DNA of 64,000 nucleotides, from contig NC_073691.1 of NCBI RefSeq assembly GCF_029784155.1, forward strand, positions 51,814,490 through 51,878,489. Reading direction: 5' to 3'. Positions 1 to 8,800 of the stretch are shown here, one piece after another (positions within the stretch are counted from its first letter, which is position 1; the number at the start of each line of letters is the position of its first letter). Origin of the DNA: Uranotaenia lowii. Its lineage: Eukaryota; Arthropoda; Insecta; Diptera; Culicidae. The position numbers and the translations under genes are program-made. Below the pieces are notes generated by a model. It did no database searches. It was not told the origin of the DNA and saw only the letters and a program-made list of their open reading frames with translations.

Positions 1-3000
1 ATCCCTGAAATTTCCAGCAAAAAATGGGAAGAGCGCTTCATCAGTTTCATCGATCGAATCGCCTCAACGGAGCTGAGACTATCCGAATAGATGAAATAGT
101 GGTCTACGGGCAGTGTGCGAATGTGTTCCAAGCTACAATAAATTGCGGCTAATTCAGCAACGTAAACGGAGCATGGCTCTCGAAGCTTGAACGAAGCTTC
201 AAAGCGCTCATTGTACACTGCGAAACCAGTCGCGCCGTCGATTCTGGAACCATCAGTAAAGAACATTTTTGTAGGGTCAATTTCACGTACTTTTGATGCA
301 AAGATTGAAGGAATGACGTTGGGTCGGACGTGATCTGGTATTCCACGGATGTCAGCGGTCATGGACAGATCGAATTTTATTAAGGAACTACTGATCGGGT
401 AAAAGTGACTCGTGTCCGAATTTAACAAAGAAGGGTTTATTTCTAACTGTCTAAAAGTTTTATAATTGTTTACATATTTTACATGCGGATTAATATTCAT
501 AAGCCTTTCCAAATTTTCTATCACCAAAGGATTCATAGTTACACTTCGAATTAGGAAACGTAGCGATAAATCGAAGAACCGATTTTTCAACGGCATTATT
601 CCCGCCAGTACTTCGAGACACATCGTATGTGTTGATTGCATACAACCCATGGCAATACGCAAACAACGATACTGTATTCGTTCTAGTTTAATCAAATGGG
701 TTTTCGCGGCGGACCCAAAGCAAAAGCTTCCGTATTCTATGACCGACAGTATCGTTGTTTGGTATAACCTGATGAGGTCCTGTGGATGAGCACCCCACCA
801 GGTTCCAGTAATCGTTCGAAGAAAATTGATTCTCTTTTGGCATTTTTGTGTCAAGTACCTAATATGTTTTCCCCAGAGGCATTTAGAGTCGAACCAGACA
901 CCCAAATATTTAAAACTAAGAGATTGAGTTAGAGTTCTACCCATCATAAGGAGCTCTATTTGAGGAGGGGAATGCTTCCTTGAAAAAACTACTAACTCGG
1001 TTTTACTAGGCGAAAACTCGATGCCTAGATTCCTGGCCCAATGTGATAAATTATTTAGAGTTTCTTGTAACGGAGGTTTAATTTGAGTGCCTTTTTTACC
1101 TGTGATATGAACAACACAGTCATCCGCAAGCTGTCTTAGCGTGCAATTTTGTGCCATACAAGCATCGATCTCTCGGACATAAAAGTTGTATAGCAGGGGG
1201 CTTAAACACGAGCCTTGGGGTAGACCCATGTAACTAATTCGTTCAACTTTGGTTTCTCCATGACTAAAATGCATGATTTTTTCAGACAACAGGTTATAAA
1301 GAAAATTATTCAAAATTGGTGAAAGTCCGCAAGAGTTAAGTTGACTAGATAGCACTTCTATGGACACCGAATCGAATGCCCCTTTGATGTCCAGAAATAC
1401 TGCCCCCATCTGCTCTTTTTGGGCAAACGCCAATTGAATGTCTGATGAAAGTAATGCTAGACAGTCGTTCGTACCCTTGCCTCTACGAAATCCATATTGT
1501 GTACTTGACAAGAGATTGTTTGATTCAACCCATTTATCCAGCCGAAAGAGAATCATTTTTTCGAGCAGTTTCCGGAGACACGAGAGCATTGCGATCGGCC
1601 TATACGAATTGTAATCAGAAACTGGTTTTCCCGGTTTTTGGATGGCGATAACTTTCACCTGTCTCCATTCATGCGGCACAATGTTCATCTCTAAACACTT
1701 ATTGAATAAATTCAACAAGCGTTTTTTAGCGGTATCTGGCAGATTCTTCAACAAGTTGAATTTGATTCTGTCCAGTCCGGGAGCTGAATTGTTACATGAC
1801 CAGAGCGCAAGTGAAAGTTCGACCATCGAGAATTGATCCTCCGTTTCGGAACTATTCTCTGTATCCCGATAGTTTTTCTGAGCTGGTACTGCGTCCGGAC
1901 AGACCTTTTTCGCGAACTGTGTCAGCCAACGACTCGAGCTTTCTTCACTTTCGTTCGAAGGTGTGTAATTTCGCATGTTTCGAGCTGTTTTCCAAAGCGT
2001 GTGCAGAGACGTTTCTCGAGATAACCCATCCACGAATCGCCTCCAGTACCCACGTTTCTTGCCCCTGATCAAGTTCTTAAACTTGCGTTCCAAGGACAAG
2101 TAACGTTGGAACTTCTCTGGCAATCCAGTTCTGCGAAACTCAACAAACGCCTTGCACTTTTCTCCTCGCGCACGTGAGCAGTCTCCATCCCACCATGGAG
2201 TGGGAGGTCGTTTTTGTATCGTCGAATTGTCATTCCGTCTGACCTGTGCCCCGATTGCACAGTCCACAATTGTTCCGGACATAAAACTGTACTCTGCCTC
2301 CGGAGGCAGTTCTTCCATTGAGTCGATGGCTTCAATGACACCTGATGCATACTTTTTCCAATCTATATTCTTTGTGAGGTCATAAGGAATATTGATCTCT
2401 TCAGGTGGACTACGACCACTGGTGATAGAAATATTGATAGGCAGATGATCGCTTCCCTGAGGGTCTTGGATTACCTTCCACGTACAATCCAAGCTCAGAG
2501 AGGAAGAAGCTAAAGAAAGGTCTAAAATACTATGCTGTGATTGGGATCCATTAATTCGAGTCACTTCCCCATTGTTTAAGACAGTCATGTTGAAGTCGTC
2601 GCACAGCTCATAAATAATGTTAGCACGATCATCATCACGTGAGCTACCCCAGCCCACGCCATGGGAATTGAAATCTCCCAGAACTAACCGGGGTTCTGGG
2701 AGAAGTGAAATAATATTCGCCAATTGGTTCCGGTTCACGCTTGAATTTGGCGGAATATATACCGAGGCTAGGCAAAGGTCTTGGCCTTTAATTCTAGCTT
2801 GGCAACTGACGACTTCAATACCCGGAGATGGTTGTAATGGAATACGATAGAAAGAGTGGCATTTCTTGATCCCCAAAAGAACACCACCCCCTCTTTGCCC
2901 ATCTCGATCCAGGCGAATAATATTGTGGCTATGGAAGTTGAAATCAGTGTTTGGAGAGAGCCAAGTTTCGCATAAGGCGAACACATCACAATTCAAATTG

Positions 3001-3101
3001 TGTACCAATACTTTAAAGGAGTCTAATTTTGGTAAAATACTTCTGCAGTTCCATTGCAATACAGAAACAATTTCTCTTACCTCAGTGGACGAGTTATTCA
3101 T
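1..3101 (-). CDS. ORF2 polyprotein of the non-LTR element: endonuclease, reverse transcriptase, RNase H (partial at 3' end)
   Basis: Reading the minus strand from the ATG at 3101-3099 gives one open frame to position 1 with no stop that I found. The N-terminus (QWNCRS, then CETWL) and the motifs GDFNSHG (near residue 141) and SDHLPI (near 216) are those of APE-type endonucleases. The reverse transcriptase shows motif A FLDIKGAFDSV (near 1371-1400), GLPQGSCLSPLL, and the catalytic box as LADD instead of YADD (near 1110-1130). An RNase H domain follows, with TDGS (near 250-262), an AELAAIY segment and YSDS (near 75-95) supplying the D-E-D residues. The frame starts inside the last codons of the Gag C-terminal reading frame (ATGAATAA arrangement), a common coupling in these elements. 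It makes the target-primed reverse transcription enzyme. Catalytic motifs look intact, so this may be a young copy; the C-terminus cannot be seen. Confidence 0.85.
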   Translation of the reverse strand, partial: MNNSSTEVREIVSVLQWNCRSILPKLDSFKVLVHNLNCDVFALCETWLSPNTDFNFHSHNIIRLDRDGQRGGGVLLGIKKCHSFYRIPLQPSPGIEVVSCQARIKGQDLCLASVYIPPNSSVNRNQLANIISLLPEPRLVLGDFNSHGVGWGSSRDDDRANIIYELCDDFNMTVLNNGEVTRINGSQSQHSILDLSLASSSLSLDCTWKVIQDPQGSDHLPINISITSGRSPPEEINIPYDLTKNIDWKKYASGVIEAIDSMEELPPEAEYSFMSGTIVDCAIGAQVRRNDNSTIQKRPPTPWWDGDCSRARGEKCKAFVEFRRTGLPEKFQRYLSLERKFKNLIRGKKRGYWRRFVDGLSRETSLHTLWKTARNMRNYTPSNESEESSSRWLTQFAKKVCPDAVPAQKNYRDTENSSETEDQFSMVELSLALWSCNNSAPGLDRIKFNLLKNLPDTAKKRLLNLFNKCLEMNIVPHEWRQVKVIAIQKPGKPVSDYNSYRPIAMLSCLRKLLEKMILFRLDKWVESNNLLSSTQYGFRRGKGTNDCLALLSSDIQLAFAQKEQMGAVFLDIKGAFDSVSIEVLSSQLNSCGLSPILNNFLYNLLSEKIMHFSHGETKVERISYMGLPQGSCLSPLLYNFYVREIDACMAQNCTLRQLADDCVVHITGKKGTQIKPPLQETLNNLSHWARNLGIEFSPSKTELVVFSRKHSPPQIELLMMGRTLTQSLSFKYLGVWFDSKCLWGKHIRYLTQKCQKRINFLRTITGTWWGAHPQDLIRLYQTTILSVIEYGSFCFGSAAKTHLIKLERIQYRCLRIAMGCMQSTHTMCLEVLAGIMPLKNRFFDLSLRFLIRSVTMNPLVIENLERLMNINPHVKYVNNYKTFRQLEINPSLLNSDTSHFYPISSSLIKFDLSMTADIRGIPDHVRPNVIPSIFASKVREIDPTKMFFTDGSRIDGATGFAVYNERFEASFKLREPCSVYVAELAAIYCSLEHIRTLPVDHYFIYSDSLSSVEAIRSMKLMKRSSHFLLEISG

Positions 3102-3338
3102 CAAAAGAAATTGCTTCTGCGATGAGGGTCATAGTACAAGCTTTCTTTTTCAAGACTTCTCTCAAAAGAGGTACAAACATATTAATCATAGTCCTCCAAC
3201 CTGCTGGTACACTGAAAAAGTCCAAGATGAACGAAACAATTTCCGAAAATTTCATCTTACCATCAGACGAAAAGCTGGGCAAACTGTTCGACGATGGATC
3301 AGATGCAGTTTCTCTGGGAATTGTTACATCCTTGTTAG
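3094..3338 (-). pseudogene. Frame-shifted C-terminal segment of the ORF1 Gag-like protein
   Basis: In the frame adjacent to ORF1, the minus strand encodes a segment running through LPSFSSDGK and a hydrophobic stretch (FILDFFSVPAGW, then MFVPLLREVLKK) and ending SFDE, with its TAA overlapping the ORF2 start as ATGAATAA. Many related elements end ORF1 with a helix-rich tail of this type finishing in a similar F-D motif directly over the ORF2 ATG. The open frame extends upstream without stops into the end of ORF1, so one small indel explains the break. It has no ATG of its own at a sensible position. Confidence 0.65.
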
Positions 3339-4694
3339 TTACTGATGGTCCTGAATTCTGAAGGGAAGTCTGGGGTTTTGACTTCCTCGAAGTGGGGGGA
3401 AGTCCTTCGGGGAGGGATTTAAACCCGGAGGTTTCTGAATAGGAGGGGTAGAATTACTATTCCCACTTTGAGGATTTTTAGTTTTATTAACTTTGCTGGC
3501 AGCTAATCTGGGTTGTGTGTTAGTTGTGCGTTTCCTTTTTGGAGCCTGTGAAACATTTTTTTTAACAAATGGCCCAGCTGATGTTCCTTCGCATGGATCC
3601 TCCCCTTCGGATTCATAGTCGCTTAGAAGGCCAAACTGGTTCTCTGAGACGATTGGCAAAGACTTCATCAGCATGTCTCTATATGATTTTTTAGAGCGAG
3701 TTTTCAAAGAAGTCTTGATTTTTTCCCGGCGCGATATGTACTTCGGACACGCCGAGAGAGCATGAGATTCCTCGCCTGTGCAATACAAACACTTGCTTAC
3801 TGCTTGTATTTCACACGAAGCTTCCGCATGCTTCTCCCCGCACTTAGAGCAGCGTGCCTGATTGCAACAGTAAGCGGCCGTATGATCCAACTGCTTGCAA
3901 TTCTGGCAGAACATGACCGAAGGCACATAAAGTCTCACAGGTAGACGAACCTTCCCGATCGCAACGTAATCAGGAAGTGCAGTGCCGGAAAAGGTAACGC
4001 GATAGGAGTTCGACAGGGAAAATGTTCGTTCTTCCCCCTCGCCTGATGCTGATTTCAACTGACGCGCGTCCAGCACCTTGACCGTGGGAAGACCAGGGTC
4101 TTTGAATCGGCCAACCCCGGAGTTCACAAGATCATCGACGGTCAAACCCTCTTCGGTTACCACTCCGTCGATTTCCACGTCACGAGCGGGAACGTATACG
4201 CGGTATTCGATCGTAAACTTCGGGTCACAAGCAATGGCATTTGCTTCCTTCAGGCTACCAACAACAATGCGCATCTTGTGCGGTCTCATCGGCTGGTAGC
4301 TGATTACGGAAGGGTAAGATCTGTCGAGGTCTCGGGCGATGGAAATCACATTAGGTGATTTCCCGTTCATTTTGGACCGGATATAAACTACCCAGGGCCC
4401 CGTCGATTCAGGTTGGTAAACCCGACGGCGAGGGGGCGGTTTAGGCAGCTCGTTAACTTCTTGAGGGGCTGGTGATGGTGGGGAGTTGCCAAACACAAAG
4501 GGAACTTGAGGGTAAGGGGTCTGTGGGAGGGGGGAAGGAGTATCTTCCGTGTCCGAGAGGTACATCGGTTGAATGATGATATTTTGGGAAGACTGTTGTT
4601 CCAAAAGATATTCTTCGGAGAGATCGTCCTCTCTAAAAGGAGGATGCATGCCTTCCTCGTCGCCGTCATCCGTTAGTCGGTTGCTTTCCGACAT
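3339..4694 (-). CDS. ORF1 Gag-like nucleic-acid-binding protein of the non-LTR element, truncated by a frame change
   Basis: The protein starts at the ATG at 4694-4692 (MSESNRLTDDG); upstream in-frame codons give only a non-ATG start. The first ~110 residues are acidic and proline-rich, followed by a conserved globular part. Three zinc knuckles follow: CX2CX4HX4C, CX2CX3HX4C and CX2CX5HX4C (beginning CQNCKQLDH, CSKCGEKH and CLYCTGEESH). The basic tail contains the DFPPL motif seen near the end of many mosquito ORF1 proteins. The frame stops at 3339, while the hydrophobic C-terminal segment expected for the family is found in another frame at 3094-3282. The product would bind element RNA and form ribonucleoprotein particles, as known for this family. 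I infer that a small indel near 3340-3400 has cut off the C-terminus. Confidence 0.85.
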   Translation of the reverse strand: MSESNRLTDDGDEEGMHPPFREDDLSEEYLLEQQSSQNIIIQPMYLSDTEDTPSPLPQTPYPQVPFVFGNSPPSPAPQEVNELPKPPPRRRVYQPESTGPWVVYIRSKMNGKSPNVISIARDLDRSYPSVISYQPMRPHKMRIVVGSLKEANAIACDPKFTIEYRVYVPARDVEIDGVVTEEGLTVDDLVNSGVGRFKDPGLPTVKVLDARQLKSASGEGEERTFSLSNSYRVTFSGTALPDYVAIGKVRLPVRLYVPSVMFCQNCKQLDHTAAYCCNQARCSKCGEKHAEASCEIQAVSKCLYCTGEESHALSACPKYISRREKIKTSLKTRSKKSYRDMLMKSLPIVSENQFGLLSDYESEGEDPCEGTSAGPFVKKNVSQAPKRKRTTNTQPRLAASKVNKTKNPQSGNSNSTPPIQKPPGLNPSPKDFPPLRGSQNPRLPFRIQDHQ

Positions 4695-5150
4695 AACGGG
4701 CAAGAGTGGAGAGTCAAAACCTTTATAAAAAAAAACTCAAACAAAATTTTGTTTGAGAAAAAAGAATAAAAAAAAACTAATATAAAATATAGTAGGAACA
4801 AAAGAAAAGGAAAATATAAATAAAAGATATAAATAAAACCAAAAAGAAAAAAAAACTTTTTTGGAAAAAAGTATAAAAACCAAAAAAAAAAAATATTTCG
4901 AGCCACCCTAGTTGGTCGAACCACTCTAACACAACTGGTTTCGAACGAACAACGTGGTTTCCTATCGGTCTATTATGACGATTGACCTTGCTGGCTGGCA
5001 ATCGTATACAACAGCGGGGCCTTTTGTTTTCGGCTGATGATGGTCTTCTGCGATGCCGCGCACAAAACTTTATCACTTTCGGGTATATCTGATAACAGAG
5101 TGCCCTAACGGAACACACATCCGGATGATCAGGGCAAAATTCTTCACACA
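4695..5150 (-). other. Leader (5' UTR) of the non-LTR element, with a poly-A/T tract
   Basis: On the plus strand this is an A-rich tract (about 4720-4890, many runs of 7-9 A), then mixed sequence to about 5150. Read on the minus strand it precedes ORF1 and holds no plausible coding frame; the apparent 83- and 124-residue frames here are low-complexity poly-Phe. The exact end of the element is not visible. Confidence 0.5.
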
Positions 5151-5380
5151 CTATGCTATTTACGGAACACTAGCAGGAGCAACGAAACACTACCGCTTGT
5201 GGCGAGTGATGTGGAACGAATGTCAGTGAATTTTTAGTTTGATTGAAAAATTGGAAATATAGCTGATATTTCAATCGCGTTTTTCTCGTTTGCACGTTTT
5301 TCCACATGGGACAATCTTGCTTAGAACGGCAGATTACGCTTAAGAAAAACACATTATAAATCACATTTTTTTTCTTTCAG

Positions 5381-5482
5381 GGAATGTTCTTCAAGGACAG
5401 CAACACAGTGGCGTACTACAATTTGCTAAGCGGAGCAACAGTGCATCTGCAGGTGAAGGAACGTGGTGGACGGAAAAAGTAA
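5381..5482 (+). CDS. SF3A1: Splicing factor 3A subunit 1, terminal coding exon (C-terminus of the ubiquitin-like domain)
   Basis: A strong 3' splice site (T/C tract ending CTTTCAG at 5374-5380) is followed by 33 codons and a TAA at 5480-5482. The peptide starts GMFFKDSNTVAYYN, continues LLSGATVHLQVKE and ends RGGRKK. This matches the invariant C-terminus of SF3A1, whose last residues form the end of a ubiquitin-like domain and a basic RGGRKK tail. SF3A1 is part of the SF3a complex of the U2 snRNP and acts in branch-site recognition in the nucleus; the tail region contacts U1 snRNA stem-loop 4 in human work. The rest of the gene must lie left of the window, because everything upstream to position 1 is a minus-strand retrotransposon. 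A polyadenylation signal (AATAAA) is at 5657-5662. Confidence 0.92.
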   Translation, partial: GMFFKDSNTVAYYNLLSGATVHLQVKERGGRKK

Positions 5483-5891
5483 ATCCCGAACTTCCAAGGA
5501 CCCCGATCGCATCAATTTGTAAGGTATTTTCCTTCTTTCTTTTTATAATAGCAAAAAAACACAAATTTCATTTTGACCTTTAAACTTTAGCGATTATCTC
5601 TAGCAGCAATAGCGCTAACCAAACTTTATTATTCCTTACATTTTTAAGAGAATTTAAATAAAGCTACACATATTATCTAATGTAAAATTTCAGTGATGCG
5701 ATAACAATTTTTAAGTAATAAAAACAGCACTAAGTCGGTTGGAATGGATGCGTTCGCTAAGCTGAATTATCGTGCCCGTTTTGTTAAGTCCAAGAAAAGA
5801 AAGCCCTTCGGGAGATTAATGTTGGTAAAATTTTGGTTTGTTCCTTAGTACGGGGATTTCAGTTGTATTGTTTTTTTTTTCAAAAAGAAGT
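5483..5891. other. Convergent 3' UTR region between SF3A1 and xylulose kinase
   Basis: This 409-bp stretch separates two convergent stop codons. AATAAA at 5657-5662 serves the plus strand. On the minus strand an AATAAA (plus-strand TTTATT) lies near 5623-5628, about 265 bases past the xylulose kinase stop. The two mRNAs would overlap slightly at their 3' ends if both signals are used. No coding frame is visible. Confidence 0.6.
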
Positions 5892-8800
5892 TCAGTCCTG
5901 ATGATCCATCATGTATTTCACCATCTGATGGTAGCGCTCCAACATTTGATCGTAGATTTCGCTACTATCCTGAGCCGGGTCGCACACCCGATTGACACTG
6001 TGTTCCGGAAGCAACGAACGAATATAGTCGAAGTAGGGAATCAAATCTTTGGCTCGAGTCTTCTGCAGCACATATTTTGCTCGATAAGCTGCCCCAACGA
6101 GGGCAGCTTCGGTCGTTTGTTGGGTGTAGACGGGAGCGTTGAATACGTCCGACAAGACCTGCAAGATTGATTTGTTGGCGGAGGCTCCTCCGGTGGCCAG
6201 AATTCGAGTGTTCTCTCCAAACGAGAAACCCATTTCGGCAGCATATGTTTTCCGGTTGAGCATTTGTCCCTCGATCAGCGCTCGAATTTCCGTTTGTGGC
6301 GAGCTGTATTTCAGTACCCCACGTGCCAGCTCCGAATCTTCGAGATTGGACGATTTGTTCCAACGCAGCGATCCCTTGGCAGGTGGAATAATTTCCTTGG
6401 AAATAAAGTGAATGGCCATGTTTCCGAAGTTGCCTCGGGGAGTCGAGTCCAGCAGCTCGCTGAAATTTTCCCAGTTGTCGTTAGCTTCGGCACGTTTGAA
6501 GATGTCTCGAACCAGGGAGCCGTTTCGGAAACTGAAATTTTACAAAATTTTTCAATACAAACGATTCAAGATTATTAAAACTTGAGGACTTACCAAAGCA
6601 ATCCCATGTATCCGAAATCCGTTGGGTGCAGCAAAACGTGGCCGTCCTGCAGATTCGAAGGTTCCTTGATTTTCATCATAATTGTATCACTAGTGCCCAA
6701 GGAAATCGCCAACCAATCGTCTCCGATGACCATCCCAGATAGAGCCGATAGATTGTCCCCAGTAAATGCTACAACCTTACAAGCCGTATTGAAATTGTAC
6801 CGCTGGACGAAGAACTGCCCAATGGATCCGATAACCGTATTCGTTGGGACTGGCGTTCCCAACTTCGTGTCCAAATTTGGAGCACATGCCGCCAAACATT
6901 CTTCGGACCAAGCTCGTTTTCTAATGTCCAACAAGTTCATCCCGGAGCCATCGGCATAGTCAATCGGAGCGATATCCCCCAAAAAGATAGACGCCAGGAA
7001 GCTGCTAACCAACGAAATTCGTTCCGTGTTCCTGTAACAATCCGGTCTTTGCTGGAACACCTTACGGATCTGCGGCCCGGTAAACCTTTCATAGCATTTG
7101 GACCCCGTCAGCTCTACCATTCGATCCCGTCCACCAACGCCCTCCTCCATTTCCTCGCACTGTTTGCCCGTAGTCCCATCCATCCAGATCGGAGTCCGGT
7201 GCACCGTAAACGCGGAATCATCGATTTGTGTGTGCAAAAATTTATCCGCATCCAGGCTGCGCAACGTCTGCACTCCGCTTCGGGACCAATACAGCGAACC
7301 GTGCTGCTGTGCCGATCCGCTAACGGCAGCAACCATGCTCAGGTCCCCACCCTGCACCACCAGCCGATCCAAGACCATGTCCAGTGCTTTGACCCACATC
7401 ACCGGTTGAACGTAGAATCTGAAAAGGAAGATGGTTTTAATCTATGGTTCGATCAATCTTCATTAAGGTGATGGTCATTACTCATTTTTTGCGGATCCGG
7501 CATTGACTCCACCGCTGGTTCGGAATTCCGGCAGGTCCGAGTCGAATTTGACCTCGGCGTGGGCTACATTTTCCAGGCGAGAGTTCAGTAGCACTGCTTT
7601 GAGCTGAAATTGAAAAGTTAGGGTTGTTATTTTAATCGTTTTGCAGAAAGCTCTGTTAGAAATATTAACGGTCCTAGTTGGTTCCCTTGTGGAATGCCTA
7701 AGAAAACTAAACCAAACGAGAATAAAATCGACTTTTTTTAACTTTGTCAATCAAAAAGGTTTTCAAACGTTGACAGTGTCGTGAGACCGAAAACTGTAAA
7801 AATACAAAATAAAAGTAAAGACTTGCCAGACTTTACCCATTGAGAGGTATACCGAGGTTGAAGGCGAACTCTACTACAAAAAGTTCGGTTTCCGGAAAGG
7901 TTGCAGCACATTTGCTATGTCTTAGAGATTATGAACAAAACCAGACTGATCACTCATTCGGGTAAAGATCCCGGCATATCTCTGTAGACTGGCGTCATTA
8001 ATGAGGATCAATACACCAGAGGTCTTAACGAGTATTTCATAAGGGTCGAGATTTGGCCAGGATTTGGGGAACAATGTCGCCGTCGGCCTGTACACATATT
8101 TCTTCTCTCATAGAATCGAAGCCTGACCTCTTTTCTAACGGTTCAGGATTCGACTTGTCCTCGTAATAACTCGAGGTCTAAACACTGCCGATCGATTGCC
8201 CCTTATCTTGGACCCGCACCTGTTACAACACACGCTTAGGGTAGTACTTAAACTCTTAAGATTCCCGACAGAGGCATCAGCTTACACCGACTCAAATGAC
8301 TCACTCGGCGTTGAAAGCCACTGTACTCCGCAGGTATTCCTTATCATTGAAATAACCATTCCTCTTTTATTTCCACTTCGAGAAAGGTCTAGCGTTATCC
8401 CCACAGAGTCAATCCCAAAGGTGGAGTTATTCTACTCAAGCACACGGCATCCACTGATGCCTTAACTTTGTACGATTGGGTCAGAAAACTGCGACCGTGT
8501 TTGTGGCCTCGCGGGCTTTTTGGAAATAACCAAATCCCCAGATTGCAGGTTCTAAAGGCTCACCTGCATGGAGCTGCCGAGGACGATATCGGTACGATTC
8601 AGGCTACAACTGAAAGTCTAAACGACGAGATTAGTACTGAAAGCTGGAGATTCTATAATATCCTCAAAAAGAACGAAGCTCTCGAAATGGTTAACATCGT
8701 GGATGAAATCTCGATGAAAGAGCTGGAGAAGAGGAACTTCGTCATCTATTATAGATTCGGTGGTAGTAAAATGTGGAAGATAACCAAGAAAAATGTAGAA

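Larger units (their letters stand above)
1..5150 (-). mobile_element. Non-LTR retrotransposon (RNase H-bearing, I/Loner/R1-type group), 3' end beyond the window
   Basis: On the minus strand the order is an A/T-rich leader (about 5150-4700), a Gag-like ORF1 with three CCHC knuckles, then an ORF2 with apurinic endonuclease, reverse transcriptase and RNase H segments that runs off the left edge. This order is characteristic of non-LTR elements of the I-like group; the RNase H segment argues against a plain Jockey element. The 5' boundary is approximate because no target duplication can be checked with the 3' end missing. The next host sequence is the last exon of SF3A1 at 5381 on the opposite strand, so the element probably lies antisense in the final intron of that gene. 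This placement is an inference, because the preceding SF3A1 exon is outside the window. Confidence 0.85.

Noticed and set aside
466..789. Plus-strand 107-codon frame
   Set aside because: It is the antisense shadow of the reverse transcriptase/RNase H frame on the minus strand, which has the catalytic motifs.
4673..5151. Minus-strand frames with poly-Phe text upstream of ORF1
   Set aside because: They translate an A/T homopolymer tract in the leader of the retrotransposon.
6582..7471. Plus-strand frames of 100-140 codons
   Set aside because: Antisense to xylulose kinase exons, whose minus-strand frame carries the FGGY motifs and consistent splice phases.
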